From an uncultured Pelagibacteraceae bacterium (GTDB lineage Bacteria > Pseudomonadota > Alphaproteobacteria > Pelagibacterales > Pelagibacteraceae), in contig CACMDY010000002.1 in assembly GCA_902612605.1 (NCBI GenBank), positions 1 to 64,000 of the forward strand: 64,000 nucleotides of DNA. Reading direction: 5' to 3'. Positions 8,526 through 17,062 of the stretch are shown here, in pieces. The notes below the pieces were generated by a model, which searched no databases, had not been told where the DNA came from, and saw only the letters and a program-made list of their open reading frames with translations. How positions within the stretch are numbered: position 1 is the first letter of the stretch; the number at the start of each line of letters is the position of its first letter. Made by a program: the position numbers and the translations under genes.

Positions 8526-9902
8526 TCTTTTTAAAACTTCCTCTTTTCCTAGAGAACACAATATATCATAAATACCCGGTCCAAACTTTGATCCTGTAAG
8601 GCATATTCTTAGTGGTTGTCCAACACCTTTAAAATTTGTATTATTTTTTTTTATTAGGTCATTAATTATTGGTTCTAGTGTTTCTCTAGTAAAATTTGAT
8701 AGTTTATTAATATCATCGCTAAATATCTTAATAATTTTAATAGCTGTTACGTCTAAAAGTTTTTTATCTTCTTTTTCTATTTGAACATTGTCATTTATTA
8801 AAAATTTTGAATTCTTGTAAATATCTTGCAAAGTTTTTGCTTTATTTTTTAAAAAATGTAATGAATTTTTAATTTTTTTCTGTGCTAAATCATTTATCTT
8901 TTCTTGAAAAGTTTCACAATATGTTATTAAAAAATTAAATAGATCATTTTCATTAATATTTTTTATATAATGTTCATTCATTGAATAAATTCTATCAATA
9001 TCTAATTTTGAAGGTGATTTTCCAATTCCTTCTAAATTGAAGTATTTGATACTTTCGTCTAAATCAAAAATTTCCTTATCTTTGTATGACCATCCTAATC
9101 TCAGAAGATAGTTTCTAAGGGCATTAGGCATTATTCCAATTTTAGAATAATCATCTAACGTTGATGCATTATCTCTTTTTGATAGTTTCTTTCCTTCAAT
9201 AGTATGAATTAGTGGTATGTGTGCAAAAAACGGTACATTCCAATTCATAGCTTCATAAATCTGTATTTGTTTGAATGTATTTATTTTATGATCATCACCT
9301 CTAATTATATGTGTCATGCCCATTAAATGATCATCTACTGATGCTGATAAATTATATGTAGGCGATCCATCTGCTCTTAATATAACAAAGTCTTCAATAG
9401 TATTATTTTCAATTTCTATATTTCCCTGGACCAAATCTTTTAACATAGATTTTCCTTCAACTTTACTTTTAAATCTTATTACAGGATCAATTTCTTTTGG
9501 AGCATCAGTTTCACTCTTATCTCTCCACTTTCTATTATAGATATATGGTATTTTTTTTTGTTTTGCCCTTTTTTTTTGTTCTTCAATCTCTTCACTTGAA
9601 CAATAACATTTATAAGCTAAACCTTTTTTTAATAATTCATTAGCTACATTTATATGATCATCTATTTTATCTGATTGAATATATTCACTATCTTCGTAAT
9701 TAATACCTATCCATTTTAAGGAATTAATTATTTGATCCTTGAATTCCTCTTTAGACCTTTCTTTATCGGTATCCTCTATTCTTAGATAAAATTTACCACC
9801 TTTATTTTTTGAATAAAGCCAATTGAATAATGCGGTTCTCACTCCTCCAATGTGTAAAGGGCCGGTTGGTGATGGAGCAAATCTAGTTGCTACAGTTTTC
9901 AT
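8508..9902 (-). CDS. gltX: Glutamate--tRNA ligase
   Basis: Charges tRNA-Glu (class I synthetase), cytosolic. The 464 residues open with FAPSPTGPLHIGGVRTALFNWL, with the HIGH-like motif HIGG at 17-20. The KMSKS-like loop KLSKRDNAS is near residue 239, and the helical anticodon-binding domain fills the rest. RGDDHKINTFKQIQIYEAM and the YNRKWRD region are family hallmarks. It lies 19 bases downstream of lexA on the same strand and converges on lpxB. Whether it is strictly GluRS or a non-discriminating Glu/Gln form cannot be read from the motifs; no glnS or gatCAB is visible in this window. Confidence 0.94.
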   Translation of the reverse strand: MKTVATRFAPSPTGPLHIGGVRTALFNWLYSKNKGGKFYLRIEDTDKERSKEEFKDQIINSLKWIGINYEDSEYIQSDKIDDHINVANELLKKGLAYKCYCSSEEIEEQKKRAKQKKIPYIYNRKWRDKSETDAPKEIDPVIRFKSKVEGKSMLKDLVQGNIEIENNTIEDFVILRADGSPTYNLSASVDDHLMGMTHIIRGDDHKINTFKQIQIYEAMNWNVPFFAHIPLIHTIEGKKLSKRDNASTLDDYSKIGIMPNALRNYLLRLGWSYKDKEIFDLDESIKYFNLEGIGKSPSKLDIDRIYSMNEHYIKNINENDLFNFLITYCETFQEKINDLAQKKIKNSLHFLKNKAKTLQDIYKNSKFLINDNVQIEKEDKKLLDVTAIKIIKIFSDDINKLSNFTRETLEPIINDLIKKNNTNFKGVGQPLRICLTGSKFGPGIYDILCSLGKEEVLKRLSQIR

Positions 9903-9921
9903 CAGATTTATTTAGACTATT

Positions 9922-10608
9922 TTAGGAAAAGTTTCTATATAAAGATACTAGAATTCCTTGAACTTTTACTCTATCAGGACCAAATATTTTAGTTTCGTAA
10001 TTTCTATTTGCACTTTCTAAAGCTACGGTCTTACCTTTTCTTCTTATTCTCTTCAACATTGCTTCATGATCATCAATTAACGCAACAACTATTTTACCAT
10101 TTTCTGCAGTATCAGCTTTTCTCACAATTACTGTATCACCATCATTTATTCCAGCCTCAATCATCGAGTCACCTTGCACTTTGAGTCCAAAAAATTCTCC
10201 ATTCTTCTCAATATTTGAAGGCAAAGGTATTCTAGCAACTTCGTTTTGAATTGCTTCAACAGGTGTACCAGCAGCAATTTTACCTAATACAGGTATTTCA
10301 TTTTCATCTGAATTATTTTGATTTGAACTTTCATCAAGCCCACCTCTGATTACACTTGGTGAAAAACTATTGTAAATATCATTTGCTGAAGCTGTTTCAG
10401 GTAACTTAATGACTTCTAAAGCTCTTGCTTTATGTGCCAATCTTTTAATAAAGCCTCTTTCTTCTAAAGCACTAATTAATCTATGAATTCCAGATTTAGA
10501 CTTTAGATTTAAAGATTCCTTCATTTCCTCGTAAGAAGGAGATACACCACTAGATCTCAACTTCTTGTTGATAAATAAAAGCAGGTTTTTTTGTTTTTTA
10601 GTTAACAT
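9922..10608 (-). CDS. lexA: LexA repressor (SOS regulator)
   Basis: Represses DNA-damage genes and self-cleaves when RecA is activated. With the preferred ATG at 10608 the protein is 228 residues and begins MLTKKQKNLLLF, the normal LexA N-terminus; the frame also allows six more residues from 10626. A winged HTH covers about 1-65, followed by a linker and the S24 peptidase domain. The cleavage site is Ala113-Gly114 (GKIAAGTPV). The catalytic Ser148 lies in QGDSMIEAG and the catalytic Lys186 in AMLKRIRRKG. A perfect GTTC-N7-GTTC operator lies 22 bases upstream of the ATG, predicting autoregulation. Next to trpC, as in other alphaproteobacteria, but without the moaC-moeA pair often found between them. 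Confidence 0.95.
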   Translation of the reverse strand: MLTKKQKNLLLFINKKLRSSGVSPSYEEMKESLNLKSKSGIHRLISALEERGFIKRLAHKARALEVIKLPETASANDIYNSFSPSVIRGGLDESSNQNNSDENEIPVLGKIAAGTPVEAIQNEVARIPLPSNIEKNGEFFGLKVQGDSMIEAGINDGDTVIVRKADTAENGKIVVALIDDHEAMLKRIRRKGKTVALESANRNYETKIFGPDRVKVQGILVSLYRNFS

Positions 10609-10630
10609 AGAACAAATTGTGTACATAAAT

Positions 10631-10645
10631 GTTCTATAAAAGTTC
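10631..10645 (-). promoter_or_regulatory. LexA operator (SOS box)
   Basis: The bases read GTTC-TATAAAA-GTTC, which fits the alphaproteobacterial LexA site GTTC-N7-GTTC exactly. The box ends 22 bases before the preferred lexA ATG at 10608 and lies in the lexA-trpC gap. This position also favours the 10608 start, since a start at 10626 would leave only 4 bases between box and start codon. Confidence 0.85.
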
Positions 10646-10691
10646 TACCAATTAAACAAGAGTTAAAACCCCAATAAAATCAACACTTTTT

Positions 10692-11483
10692 TTATAAAAT
10701 AGAAAAAATATTATTATTTTCTAAATTTTTTAAAATTGATTCACCAATAAGAAATGTTTTTATTTTAGTTTCTGAGGCTATTTTCAAAACGTCTTCTTTG
10801 TTTTTTATTCCGCTCTCTGAAATTAATGGCCCGTTATGATTAATTAAAATATTATGAATATCATAAGTTGTATTTATATCTGTTTTTAGTGTTTTTAAAT
10901 TCCTATTGTTTATCCCTATTAGTGCATTTTTGTACTTTAGAGATTTTTTAGCCTCTTCAACAGTGTGAACTTCAACAATTACAGACATTTTGAGTTTCTC
11001 AGCTTCTTCATACAATTCATCTGCAGTTTTTTCATCAACGCCAGCTAAAATTATTAAAATAGCATCAGCACCATAACTCCTAGAAAGATGGACTTGAAAT
11101 TTATCAACAAAAAAATCTTTACATAAAATAGGTAAATTTATTTTTTGTTTGATCTTGCTAATATGAATTAAGTTTCCCAAAAAAAAATCCTCTTCAGTTA
11201 AAACTGACAAGCAAGTTGTATTATTTTTTAAATATATATTTGCAATTTCTACAGGATTATAATTTTCAATAATTATACCAGCTGAAGGGCTGGCTTTTTT
11301 AATCTCTGCAATAATAGAAATTTTGTCATGATTTATATTATTCAGTATTTTTTCTTTAAAATTTATAAAATTTTGTAGATTTGTAATTTTGTCATTTAGC
11401 GAATTTATTGAAATATCTTTTTTTAAAATTTTAATTTTATTTCTTTTTTTATTAATTATTTTTTCTAATATATTTTCAGACAT
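10692..11483 (-). CDS. trpC: Indole-3-glycerol phosphate synthase
   Basis: Closes the indole ring in tryptophan synthesis (CdRP to indole-3-glycerol phosphate). The 263 residues form a TIM barrel with IIAEIKKASPSAGII (catalytic Lys), LCKDFFVDKFQV (catalytic Lys after the Cys), ADAILIILA, VEVHTVEEAKKSL, IGINNRNLKTLKTD and LISESGIK, in the normal order. It overlaps trpD by 8 bases and is the last gene of the trpEGDC run. trpF, trpB and trpA are not in the window. Confidence 0.96.
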   Translation of the reverse strand: MSENILEKIINKKRNKIKILKKDISINSLNDKITNLQNFINFKEKILNNINHDKISIIAEIKKASPSAGIIIENYNPVEIANIYLKNNTTCLSVLTEEDFFLGNLIHISKIKQKINLPILCKDFFVDKFQVHLSRSYGADAILIILAGVDEKTADELYEEAEKLKMSVIVEVHTVEEAKKSLKYKNALIGINNRNLKTLKTDINTTYDIHNILINHNGPLISESGIKNKEDVLKIASETKIKTFLIGESILKNLENNNIFSIL

Positions 11484-12468
11484 TTCTCAATTTTTTTAAA
11501 TGTGAATATGTTTTACCTGATAGCAAATGATCTCTTGCTTTTTCATAGGCATATTTAAAATTATCTTCTCTTTCGGATATTATTAAACCAGCTGCAGCAT
11601 TTAATGATACTGCTTTAGAAAAGTCATCATCATTACCTTTAAATATATCTATAATTTTTTGTGAATTAAATTTTGCGTCATTTCCAACTATTTTATCGAA
11701 ACCTTCAGCATTTACTTTTAATTCTTTAGGATCAATAATCATTTCGTTAATTTCACCATTTCTTAATTGTTTAACAATAGTTTTATCATATGGTGATATT
11801 TCATCTAAACCATCATTGCTATTAATAATCCAAGCAAATTTAATATTTAAATCTTTCAAAGCATTAGCAAATATATCTAGAAGTTTTTTATCAAAAACTC
11901 CCACAACTTGTTTTTCAACATTTGCCGGACTACTCAAAGGACCAATCATGTTAAAAATTGTCCTTTTCCCAATTTTTTTTCTGGTTGGACCAACATATTT
12001 CATTGCGCTATGATAATTTGGGGCAAACATAAATCCAAAATGATTTTTTTTAATTTGATATTCAATATCTTTGGGCTCCAAGTTGATATTTATATTTAAT
12101 GCTTCCAAAACATCTGCGGATCCACATTTTGAAGAAACTGCTTTATTACCATGTTTTGCTACGTTAATGCCCATACTCGAAAGTAATAATGCGGAAGCGG
12201 TAGATATGTTTAGTGTATCCTTGCCATCACCACCTGTTCCACATGTATCTATACAGTCATCTACATTAACTTTTTTCGCTTTATTTCTAAGCACTGAGAC
12301 ACCACCTGCTATTTCTGTTGAAACTTCACCCTTTTTAGAGAGCAGAGTTAAAAAATTATAAATTTCGTTATCATTAGCTTTTCCATTCATCAAAATTTCA
12401 AAAGCACCAATACTTTCCTGTAATGTTAAATTTTCACCTAATTCAAGTTTTTTTAAATATTTTTCCAT
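11476..12468 (-). CDS. trpD: Anthranilate phosphoribosyltransferase
   Basis: Transfers phosphoribose from PRPP to anthranilate. The 330 residues carry the glycine-rich PRPP loop GTGGDGKDTLNIST (77-90). KHGNKAVSSKCGSADVLEAL follows at 105-124, then the anthranilate-site Arg region GPTRKKIGKRTIFNMIGPLSSP. Its ATG follows immediately after the trpG stop codon, and it overlaps trpC by 8 bases, so the run is tightly coupled. No fusion to TrpG is present, unlike the enterobacterial enzyme. Confidence 0.96.
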   Translation of the reverse strand: MEKYLKKLELGENLTLQESIGAFEILMNGKANDNEIYNFLTLLSKKGEVSTEIAGGVSVLRNKAKKVNVDDCIDTCGTGGDGKDTLNISTASALLLSSMGINVAKHGNKAVSSKCGSADVLEALNININLEPKDIEYQIKKNHFGFMFAPNYHSAMKYVGPTRKKIGKRTIFNMIGPLSSPANVEKQVVGVFDKKLLDIFANALKDLNIKFAWIINSNDGLDEISPYDKTIVKQLRNGEINEMIIDPKELKVNAEGFDKIVGNDAKFNSQKIIDIFKGNDDDFSKAVSLNAAAGLIISEREDNFKYAYEKARDHLLSGKTYSHLKKLRNV

Positions 12469-13032
12469 TTATTTAATAAAATTATTTAAAATTTTTAAAC
12501 CATCTTTAGTCTTTATACTTTCAGGGTGAAATTGTACTCCATGAACATCATAAATTCTATGTTTAACACCCATAATTATTCCATCTAAAGTCATGGCTGT
12601 AATTTCTAAATCCTTAGAGAGTGTTTTCCTATCGATTATTAAACTATGGTATCTAGTTGCCTCAAATATTTTTGGTATTCCTTTTAAAATCCCTATATTT
12701 TTTGAAATGATTTTACTTGTTTTTCCATGAACCAATTCTTTAGCTTGAATAATTTTAGATCCAAATATTTGACCTATAATTTGATGACCTAAACAAACTC
12801 CAAGTATTGGAATTTTATTATACAATTCATTTACTATTGATAAACAGTTTCCAGCTTGATCAGGATTACCTGGACCAGGCGATATCACAATTTTATTATA
12901 TTTTTTTTTTAAAATTTCTTTTGTATTAATTTTATCATTTCTTACTACGTCTACATTTTGACAAAACTTAGATATGTAATGATACAAATTAAATGTAAAA
13001 CTATCATAGTTATCAATTAAAATTATTTTCAT
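12469..13032 (-). CDS. trpG: Anthranilate synthase glutamine amidotransferase subunit
   Basis: Supplies ammonia from glutamine to TrpE, and may also serve p-aminobenzoate synthase (PabA role). The 187 residues are a class I amidotransferase with SPGPGNPDQAG (oxyanion loop). The catalytic Cys80 lies in GVCLGHQIIGQ, and the His169/Glu171 pair in VQFHPES completes the triad. It sits two bases after trpE and directly before trpD. The alternative name pabA cannot be excluded, because one amidotransferase often serves both pathways in small genomes. Confidence 0.95.
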   Translation of the reverse strand: MKIILIDNYDSFTFNLYHYISKFCQNVDVVRNDKINTKEILKKKYNKIVISPGPGNPDQAGNCLSIVNELYNKIPILGVCLGHQIIGQIFGSKIIQAKELVHGKTSKIISKNIGILKGIPKIFEATRYHSLIIDRKTLSKDLEITAMTLDGIIMGVKHRIYDVHGVQFHPESIKTKDGLKILNNFIK

Positions 13033-13034
13033 AA

Positions 13035-14492
13035 TTACTCAATTGCTTTTAATAGAGCCTTTGCTTTATTAACTGTTTCACGATATTCGTTTTGTGGTTT
13101 GCTATCTGCAACTATTCCAGCACCAGATTGCACGTAAAATTTCTTATTTTTAGCTACTGCAGTTCTAAGTGCAATACATGTATCAAATTCACCATTTGCT
13201 GAAAAATATCCAATTCCACCGGCATAAACTTTTCTTTTAGTTGTCTCTAACTCATCTATTATTTCCATTGCTCTAATTTTTGGAGCCCCAGATACTGTTC
13301 CTGCTGGAAATCCAGACAACATAGTTTCAAATTTTGAGTATTTATTATTAAATACTCCTTCAACATTTGATACAATATGCATGACATGAGAGTATCTTTC
13401 TATTGAAAAACTTTCAGTCACTTTTACAGTATTAATCTTTGATACCTTTCCAGTATCATTTCTTCCTAAATCAAGAAGCATTAAATGTTCGGACAGCTCT
13501 TTTTTGTCATTCAGTAAATCTTTTTCAAAAAATAAATCTTGTTTTTTATTTTTTCCCCTTGGTCTTGTTCCAGCTATTGGTCTAATCGTAACTTTATTAT
13601 TTCTTAACCTAACAAGTATTTCTGGACTAGCGCCAATAATCTGAAAATCTTTAAAATTAAAAAAATACATAAAAGGAGAAGGGTTTGTTTTTCTTAATTT
13701 TTTATAAATTTCTATTGGGTTTTTACTTAGCTTAGTTTCAAATCTTTGACTTAGAACTACCTGAAATATGTCTCCAATTTTAATATATTTTTTAGCCTTC
13801 TTTACATTTGATAAAAATTTTTGTTTAGAAATATTTGATTTTATTTTTGTTTTAACTTTTTTATTAGTTTTATCTAGATACAAATTATTATAATTAGATA
13901 AAAAAATTAAATTTTCAATTTGATTAATTATTTTTTCATATCTAGTTTTATAATTATTTATTTTTTCATCACAAAAAACATTAATTATAAAATATAATTT
14001 CTTTTTTATATTATCATGTATTATTAGTTCTCTTGGTCTGATAATTCTAGCATCAGGCAATTTTAAATCGTCTCTATTTTTATTAGGAATATTTTCTAGA
14101 TATCTAATAATGTCATATGAAAAGTATCCCGATATTATGGAGCTAATTGAGGGTAATTCTCCAGGAATTTTAAATTTAAAACTTTCAATAACATTTTCTA
14201 TATTTTTCTTTGCAGTGCCTTTCAAAATTTTAACTTTGTTATTAAAGTATATCTTGCTTACATTATTATTAAATTCCCAAACTTTATCAGGATTTTTTCC
14301 AAAAATTGTATATCTGCCTTTAATAAATCCTTTTTCTACAGACTCAAATACAAAAGCATTTTTTTCAGTAAAAAAATTATTTATTAAATTTATTATTTCT
14401 TTAGAACCATCACTATCCAAAGATAAATAGAGTATTTGGTTTATTTTTTTTTTATGATTAATCTTAAATTGTTTAAGGCTTATATTAAGCAT
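13035..14492 (-). CDS. trpE: Anthranilate synthase component I
   Basis: Converts chorismate to anthranilate with TrpG. The 485 residues contain the C-terminal chorismate-binding domain with GDIFQVVLSQRFE, GASPEILVRL, RPIAGTRPRGK, LLDLGRNDTGKVS, SGFPAGTVSGAPKIRAMEII, RKVYAGGIGYFSANGEFDTCIALRT and YVQSGAGIVADSKPQNEY. This is the full set of active-site motifs. It overlaps the preceding ppiD-like gene by one base. I see no tryptophan-rich leader peptide or attenuator, since there is no gap in which one could lie. Confidence 0.96.
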   Translation of the reverse strand: MLNISLKQFKINHKKKINQILYLSLDSDGSKEIINLINNFFTEKNAFVFESVEKGFIKGRYTIFGKNPDKVWEFNNNVSKIYFNNKVKILKGTAKKNIENVIESFKFKIPGELPSISSIISGYFSYDIIRYLENIPNKNRDDLKLPDARIIRPRELIIHDNIKKKLYFIINVFCDEKINNYKTRYEKIINQIENLIFLSNYNNLYLDKTNKKVKTKIKSNISKQKFLSNVKKAKKYIKIGDIFQVVLSQRFETKLSKNPIEIYKKLRKTNPSPFMYFFNFKDFQIIGASPEILVRLRNNKVTIRPIAGTRPRGKNKKQDLFFEKDLLNDKKELSEHLMLLDLGRNDTGKVSKINTVKVTESFSIERYSHVMHIVSNVEGVFNNKYSKFETMLSGFPAGTVSGAPKIRAMEIIDELETTKRKVYAGGIGYFSANGEFDTCIALRTAVAKNKKFYVQSGAGIVADSKPQNEYRETVNKAKALLKAIE

Positions 14493-15910
14493 TATTTAAA
14501 ATAATCTTTTATTCGATCTATATTGTTATTAAATATTTTAACTTCATACTTAGTGTTAAGTGATGTATCATAAGAACTATAAATATCATCGATCAAATTG
14601 ATATTTGTTTTAACAAGATATTCTTGGATATTTTCGTTTGTACTTTTTAAATTTTCATAATTGATCTGATTAATCTTTGCTAAAAATATATTATTAGTTC
14701 TATTTGAAACCATAACAAAACTATTTTTTGGCAATTCATAAATAAGCTTTAAAGATGTCTCATCAAATAAACTATCATCATTAATTGAGTTAATTATTCC
14801 TGAATTTATATCTTCTTTATTTTTTACTAGATTGTCAAAGTCAGAATCATTGAAATCTTTGTTTTGAATTTTTTCAAATAAATTTTTATTAAGATCAAAT
14901 TTTTTCTTTAATAAAATTCTATTTTTAACTTTATCTCTGAATGTTGTATTATTTTTATTTGGTAGTAAATTATTTATTTTTGTAACTTGATATATTAAAA
15001 AGTAATTGTCTTTATCTTTTAAAACTATTTCTTTTTTATCTTTATTTTCGTAGATTTCTTTAAATACATCATCCTCATTTAAGAACTTAAAATTGTTTCT
15101 TTTTTGCAATGTTATTTCATTTTTTTTAGCGATATCTTCTAAAGACATTTCATTTAATATATCATTTTCGATTTCATCAATTTTTTTGTAAAAATCTTCA
15201 TTAAATTCATTGATTTCAATTAGATTTGAGGGTTCAACTTTAGCATAACTAAAATCAATGTATGCTTCTTTTAGGTTTTCCTCATTTTCGATTATATAAT
15301 TATTAATTTCAACGTCTGAGATATCTTTATCGTAAGCATATTCAAGATCATAGTATTGAATATTTATTTTTTTGTTTTCATTTATGTAAATCTTATTTTG
15401 TAAATAATATGGTGATTTAATACCACCACCAATATAATCAAATAGTCTTTTTCTTAACTGAGAATTTTTTAGTCTATTTTCAAATTCAGCTGCAATAATA
15501 TTATTCTCTAAAAGAAATTTTTCATATTTCAATCTAGAAAAATTTTTGTCATCATCAAGAAAATTTATGTCGTTTTGTAAATTTAATTTTAATGATCTAT
15601 CTGAAACTTTTACATTTAAATCTTTATACTCCATTGAGATTAAATCTTTTGATATAAGGTCACTCAAAATTCTCTCTAAGATATTGTTATCTAAATTTTC
15701 TTTTATGTAATCAGGATTAATTCTTGATCGGTTTATATGATCAATAAAGTCTTTCGTTGAAATTGAGTTATTATTTATCTTAGCAATATTATTTGTATTC
15801 CCGCCACTAAAGACACTTCCCATTCCCCAAAAAACAAAAGGAACAATTATTATAGCCACGAGGACACCTGCCAATTTACTATTTGTAAAACCTCTTAATT
15901 TTCCCAACAT
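14492..15910 (-). CDS. PpiD/SurA-N-type membrane-anchored periplasmic folding factor
   Basis: The 472 residues resemble the PpiD/SurA-N family of inner-membrane folding factors. They begin MLGKLRGFTNSKLAG, followed by one transmembrane helix (about 12-34, VLVAIIIVPFVFWGMGSVF) and the family hallmark AKINNNSISTKDFIDHINR. A long charged, helical periplasmic part follows. Canonical PpiD is usually above 600 residues with a parvulin domain; I cannot recognise a well-conserved parvulin core here. Activity is therefore uncertain, and chaperoning is more likely than proline isomerisation. The position directly upstream of trpE and divergent from tpiA is the standard alphaproteobacterial location for this gene. 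Confidence 0.75.
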   Translation of the reverse strand: MLGKLRGFTNSKLAGVLVAIIIVPFVFWGMGSVFSGGNTNNIAKINNNSISTKDFIDHINRSRINPDYIKENLDNNILERILSDLISKDLISMEYKDLNVKVSDRSLKLNLQNDINFLDDDKNFSRLKYEKFLLENNIIAAEFENRLKNSQLRKRLFDYIGGGIKSPYYLQNKIYINENKKINIQYYDLEYAYDKDISDVEINNYIIENEENLKEAYIDFSYAKVEPSNLIEINEFNEDFYKKIDEIENDILNEMSLEDIAKKNEITLQKRNNFKFLNEDDVFKEIYENKDKKEIVLKDKDNYFLIYQVTKINNLLPNKNNTTFRDKVKNRILLKKKFDLNKNLFEKIQNKDFNDSDFDNLVKNKEDINSGIINSINDDSLFDETSLKLIYELPKNSFVMVSNRTNNIFLAKINQINYENLKSTNENIQEYLVKTNINLIDDIYSSYDTSLNTKYEVKIFNNNIDRIKDYFK

Positions 15911-15967
15911 GAGTAATTCTTTATATATTGATTATAAAAAACAAACCTATAAATTAAATTATCTAAG

Positions 15968-16717
15968 ATGACAAATAATAATATGATCTTTATAGCTAAT
16001 TGGAAGATGAATGGAGAAAAAAGTCACATCTCTGGCATTAATAAAACCATAAAATTTTTAAAACAATCAAAAAATAAAAAAAATCAAATTATTTACTGTC
16101 CACCATTTACCCTAATTTCATTAGTTAAAAATAAAGTAAAAAACTCTAAAATTAAAGTAGGTGCTCAGAACCTTTCTCAATTAAATGATTATGGAGCATT
16201 TACAGGATCTGTAAATTCTAAATTAATTAAGTCAGCAGGAGGTGAGTATGTAATTATTGGTCATTCTGAAATTAGAAATCAGGAAAATGATATACTAATA
16301 AATAAAAAAATTCATTCAGCACTTAAAGAAAAATTAAAAGTAATTCTTTGTATTGGGGAAACATACAAAGAAAAAAAAAATAATAAAACTTTCTCAGTAC
16401 TTAAAAGACAAATAACTATTGCATTAAAGAATATAAAAAAAATTAATAATATTATTTTTGCATATGAACCTAGATGGGCTATTGGAACCGGAAAAATACC
16501 AAAATCATCTGAGTTAAGAAAAAATTTTAGAGACATAAATAATATAATTAGGAAATTAAAAAAAAAACAAAAACACAAAATTATCTATGGAGGATCTGTT
16601 AATTCTAAAAATGCATCAGAGTTAAAAAAAATTAATGATTTAAAAGGATTTTTAATAGGAAGCGCTTCTTTGAGAGCAAAAAATTTTATTGATATAATTA
16701 AAAAATCAACTAATTAG
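15968..16717 (+). CDS. tpiA: Triose-phosphate isomerase
   Basis: Interconverts dihydroxyacetone phosphate and glyceraldehyde 3-phosphate. The 249 residues include the substrate Lys13 (ANWKMNG), the catalytic His near residue 99 (IIGHSEIR) and the catalytic Glu near 167 (AYEPRWAIGTGK, which also holds the mobile loop). The phosphate-binding IYGGSVNSKNA and FLIGSASL are at the C-terminus. A second in-frame ATG at 15983 could also serve as start. It is divergent from the ppiD-like gene across 57 bases and followed by secG with a 5-base gap. Confidence 0.96.
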   Translation: MTNNNMIFIANWKMNGEKSHISGINKTIKFLKQSKNKKNQIIYCPPFTLISLVKNKVKNSKIKVGAQNLSQLNDYGAFTGSVNSKLIKSAGGEYVIIGHSEIRNQENDILINKKIHSALKEKLKVILCIGETYKEKKNNKTFSVLKRQITIALKNIKKINNIIFAYEPRWAIGTGKIPKSSELRKNFRDINNIIRKLKKKQKHKIIYGGSVNSKNASELKKINDLKGFLIGSASLRAKNFIDIIKKSTN

Positions 16718-16722
16718 ACCTC

Positions 16723-17022
16723 GTGGAAAATATACTTTTAATAATTAATATTATTCTTGCAGCTATTCTAGTTGTTTTAGTTTTATTTCAAAAATCTGAG
16801 GGTGGTGCATTAGGTATTGGGGTGTCCCAAGATAACTTTATGCTTTCAAGATCTGCAGGAAATTTTTTAACTAAAGCTACAGCAATAATTGCTACTTTAT
16901 TTATAATATGTAGTCTCTGTTTAACGATTCTTTCAAGAGGTGAATTAACTCCCACAACATCAGTTTTAGATAAAATAGAGGAAACTGATGATGCACCAAA
17001 GGTTCCAGATAGCAATAATTAA
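16723..17022 (+). CDS. secG: Protein translocase subunit SecG
   Basis: Small inner-membrane partner of SecYE in protein export. The 99 residues show two membrane helices (about 2-20 and 50-72). Between them is the diagnostic loop LVLFQKSEGGALGIGVSQDNFMLS (SEGGALG motif) and RSAGNFLTKATAI. The start is GTG at 16723, the only plausible start in frame between the tpiA stop and the first helix. The tpiA-secG-pyrG order is common in proteobacteria. The acidic C-terminal tail is not conserved in the family. Confidence 0.93.
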   Translation: MENILLIINIILAAILVVLVLFQKSEGGALGIGVSQDNFMLSRSAGNFLTKATAIIATLFIICSLCLTILSRGELTPTTSVLDKIEETDDAPKVPDSNN

Positions 17023-17062
17023 TACTTTGAATTTTTAAGTTTTAGGTCTATAAGATACTTCC

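Noticed and set aside
11816-12361. Open frames opposite trpD
   Set aside because: They are antisense to a complete trpD with all motifs and have no ribosome-binding site or family resemblance.
12901-14500. Tryptophan attenuator or leader peptide for trpEGDC
   Set aside because: trpE overlaps the preceding gene by one base, and no Trp-rich short frame or terminator hairpin is present.
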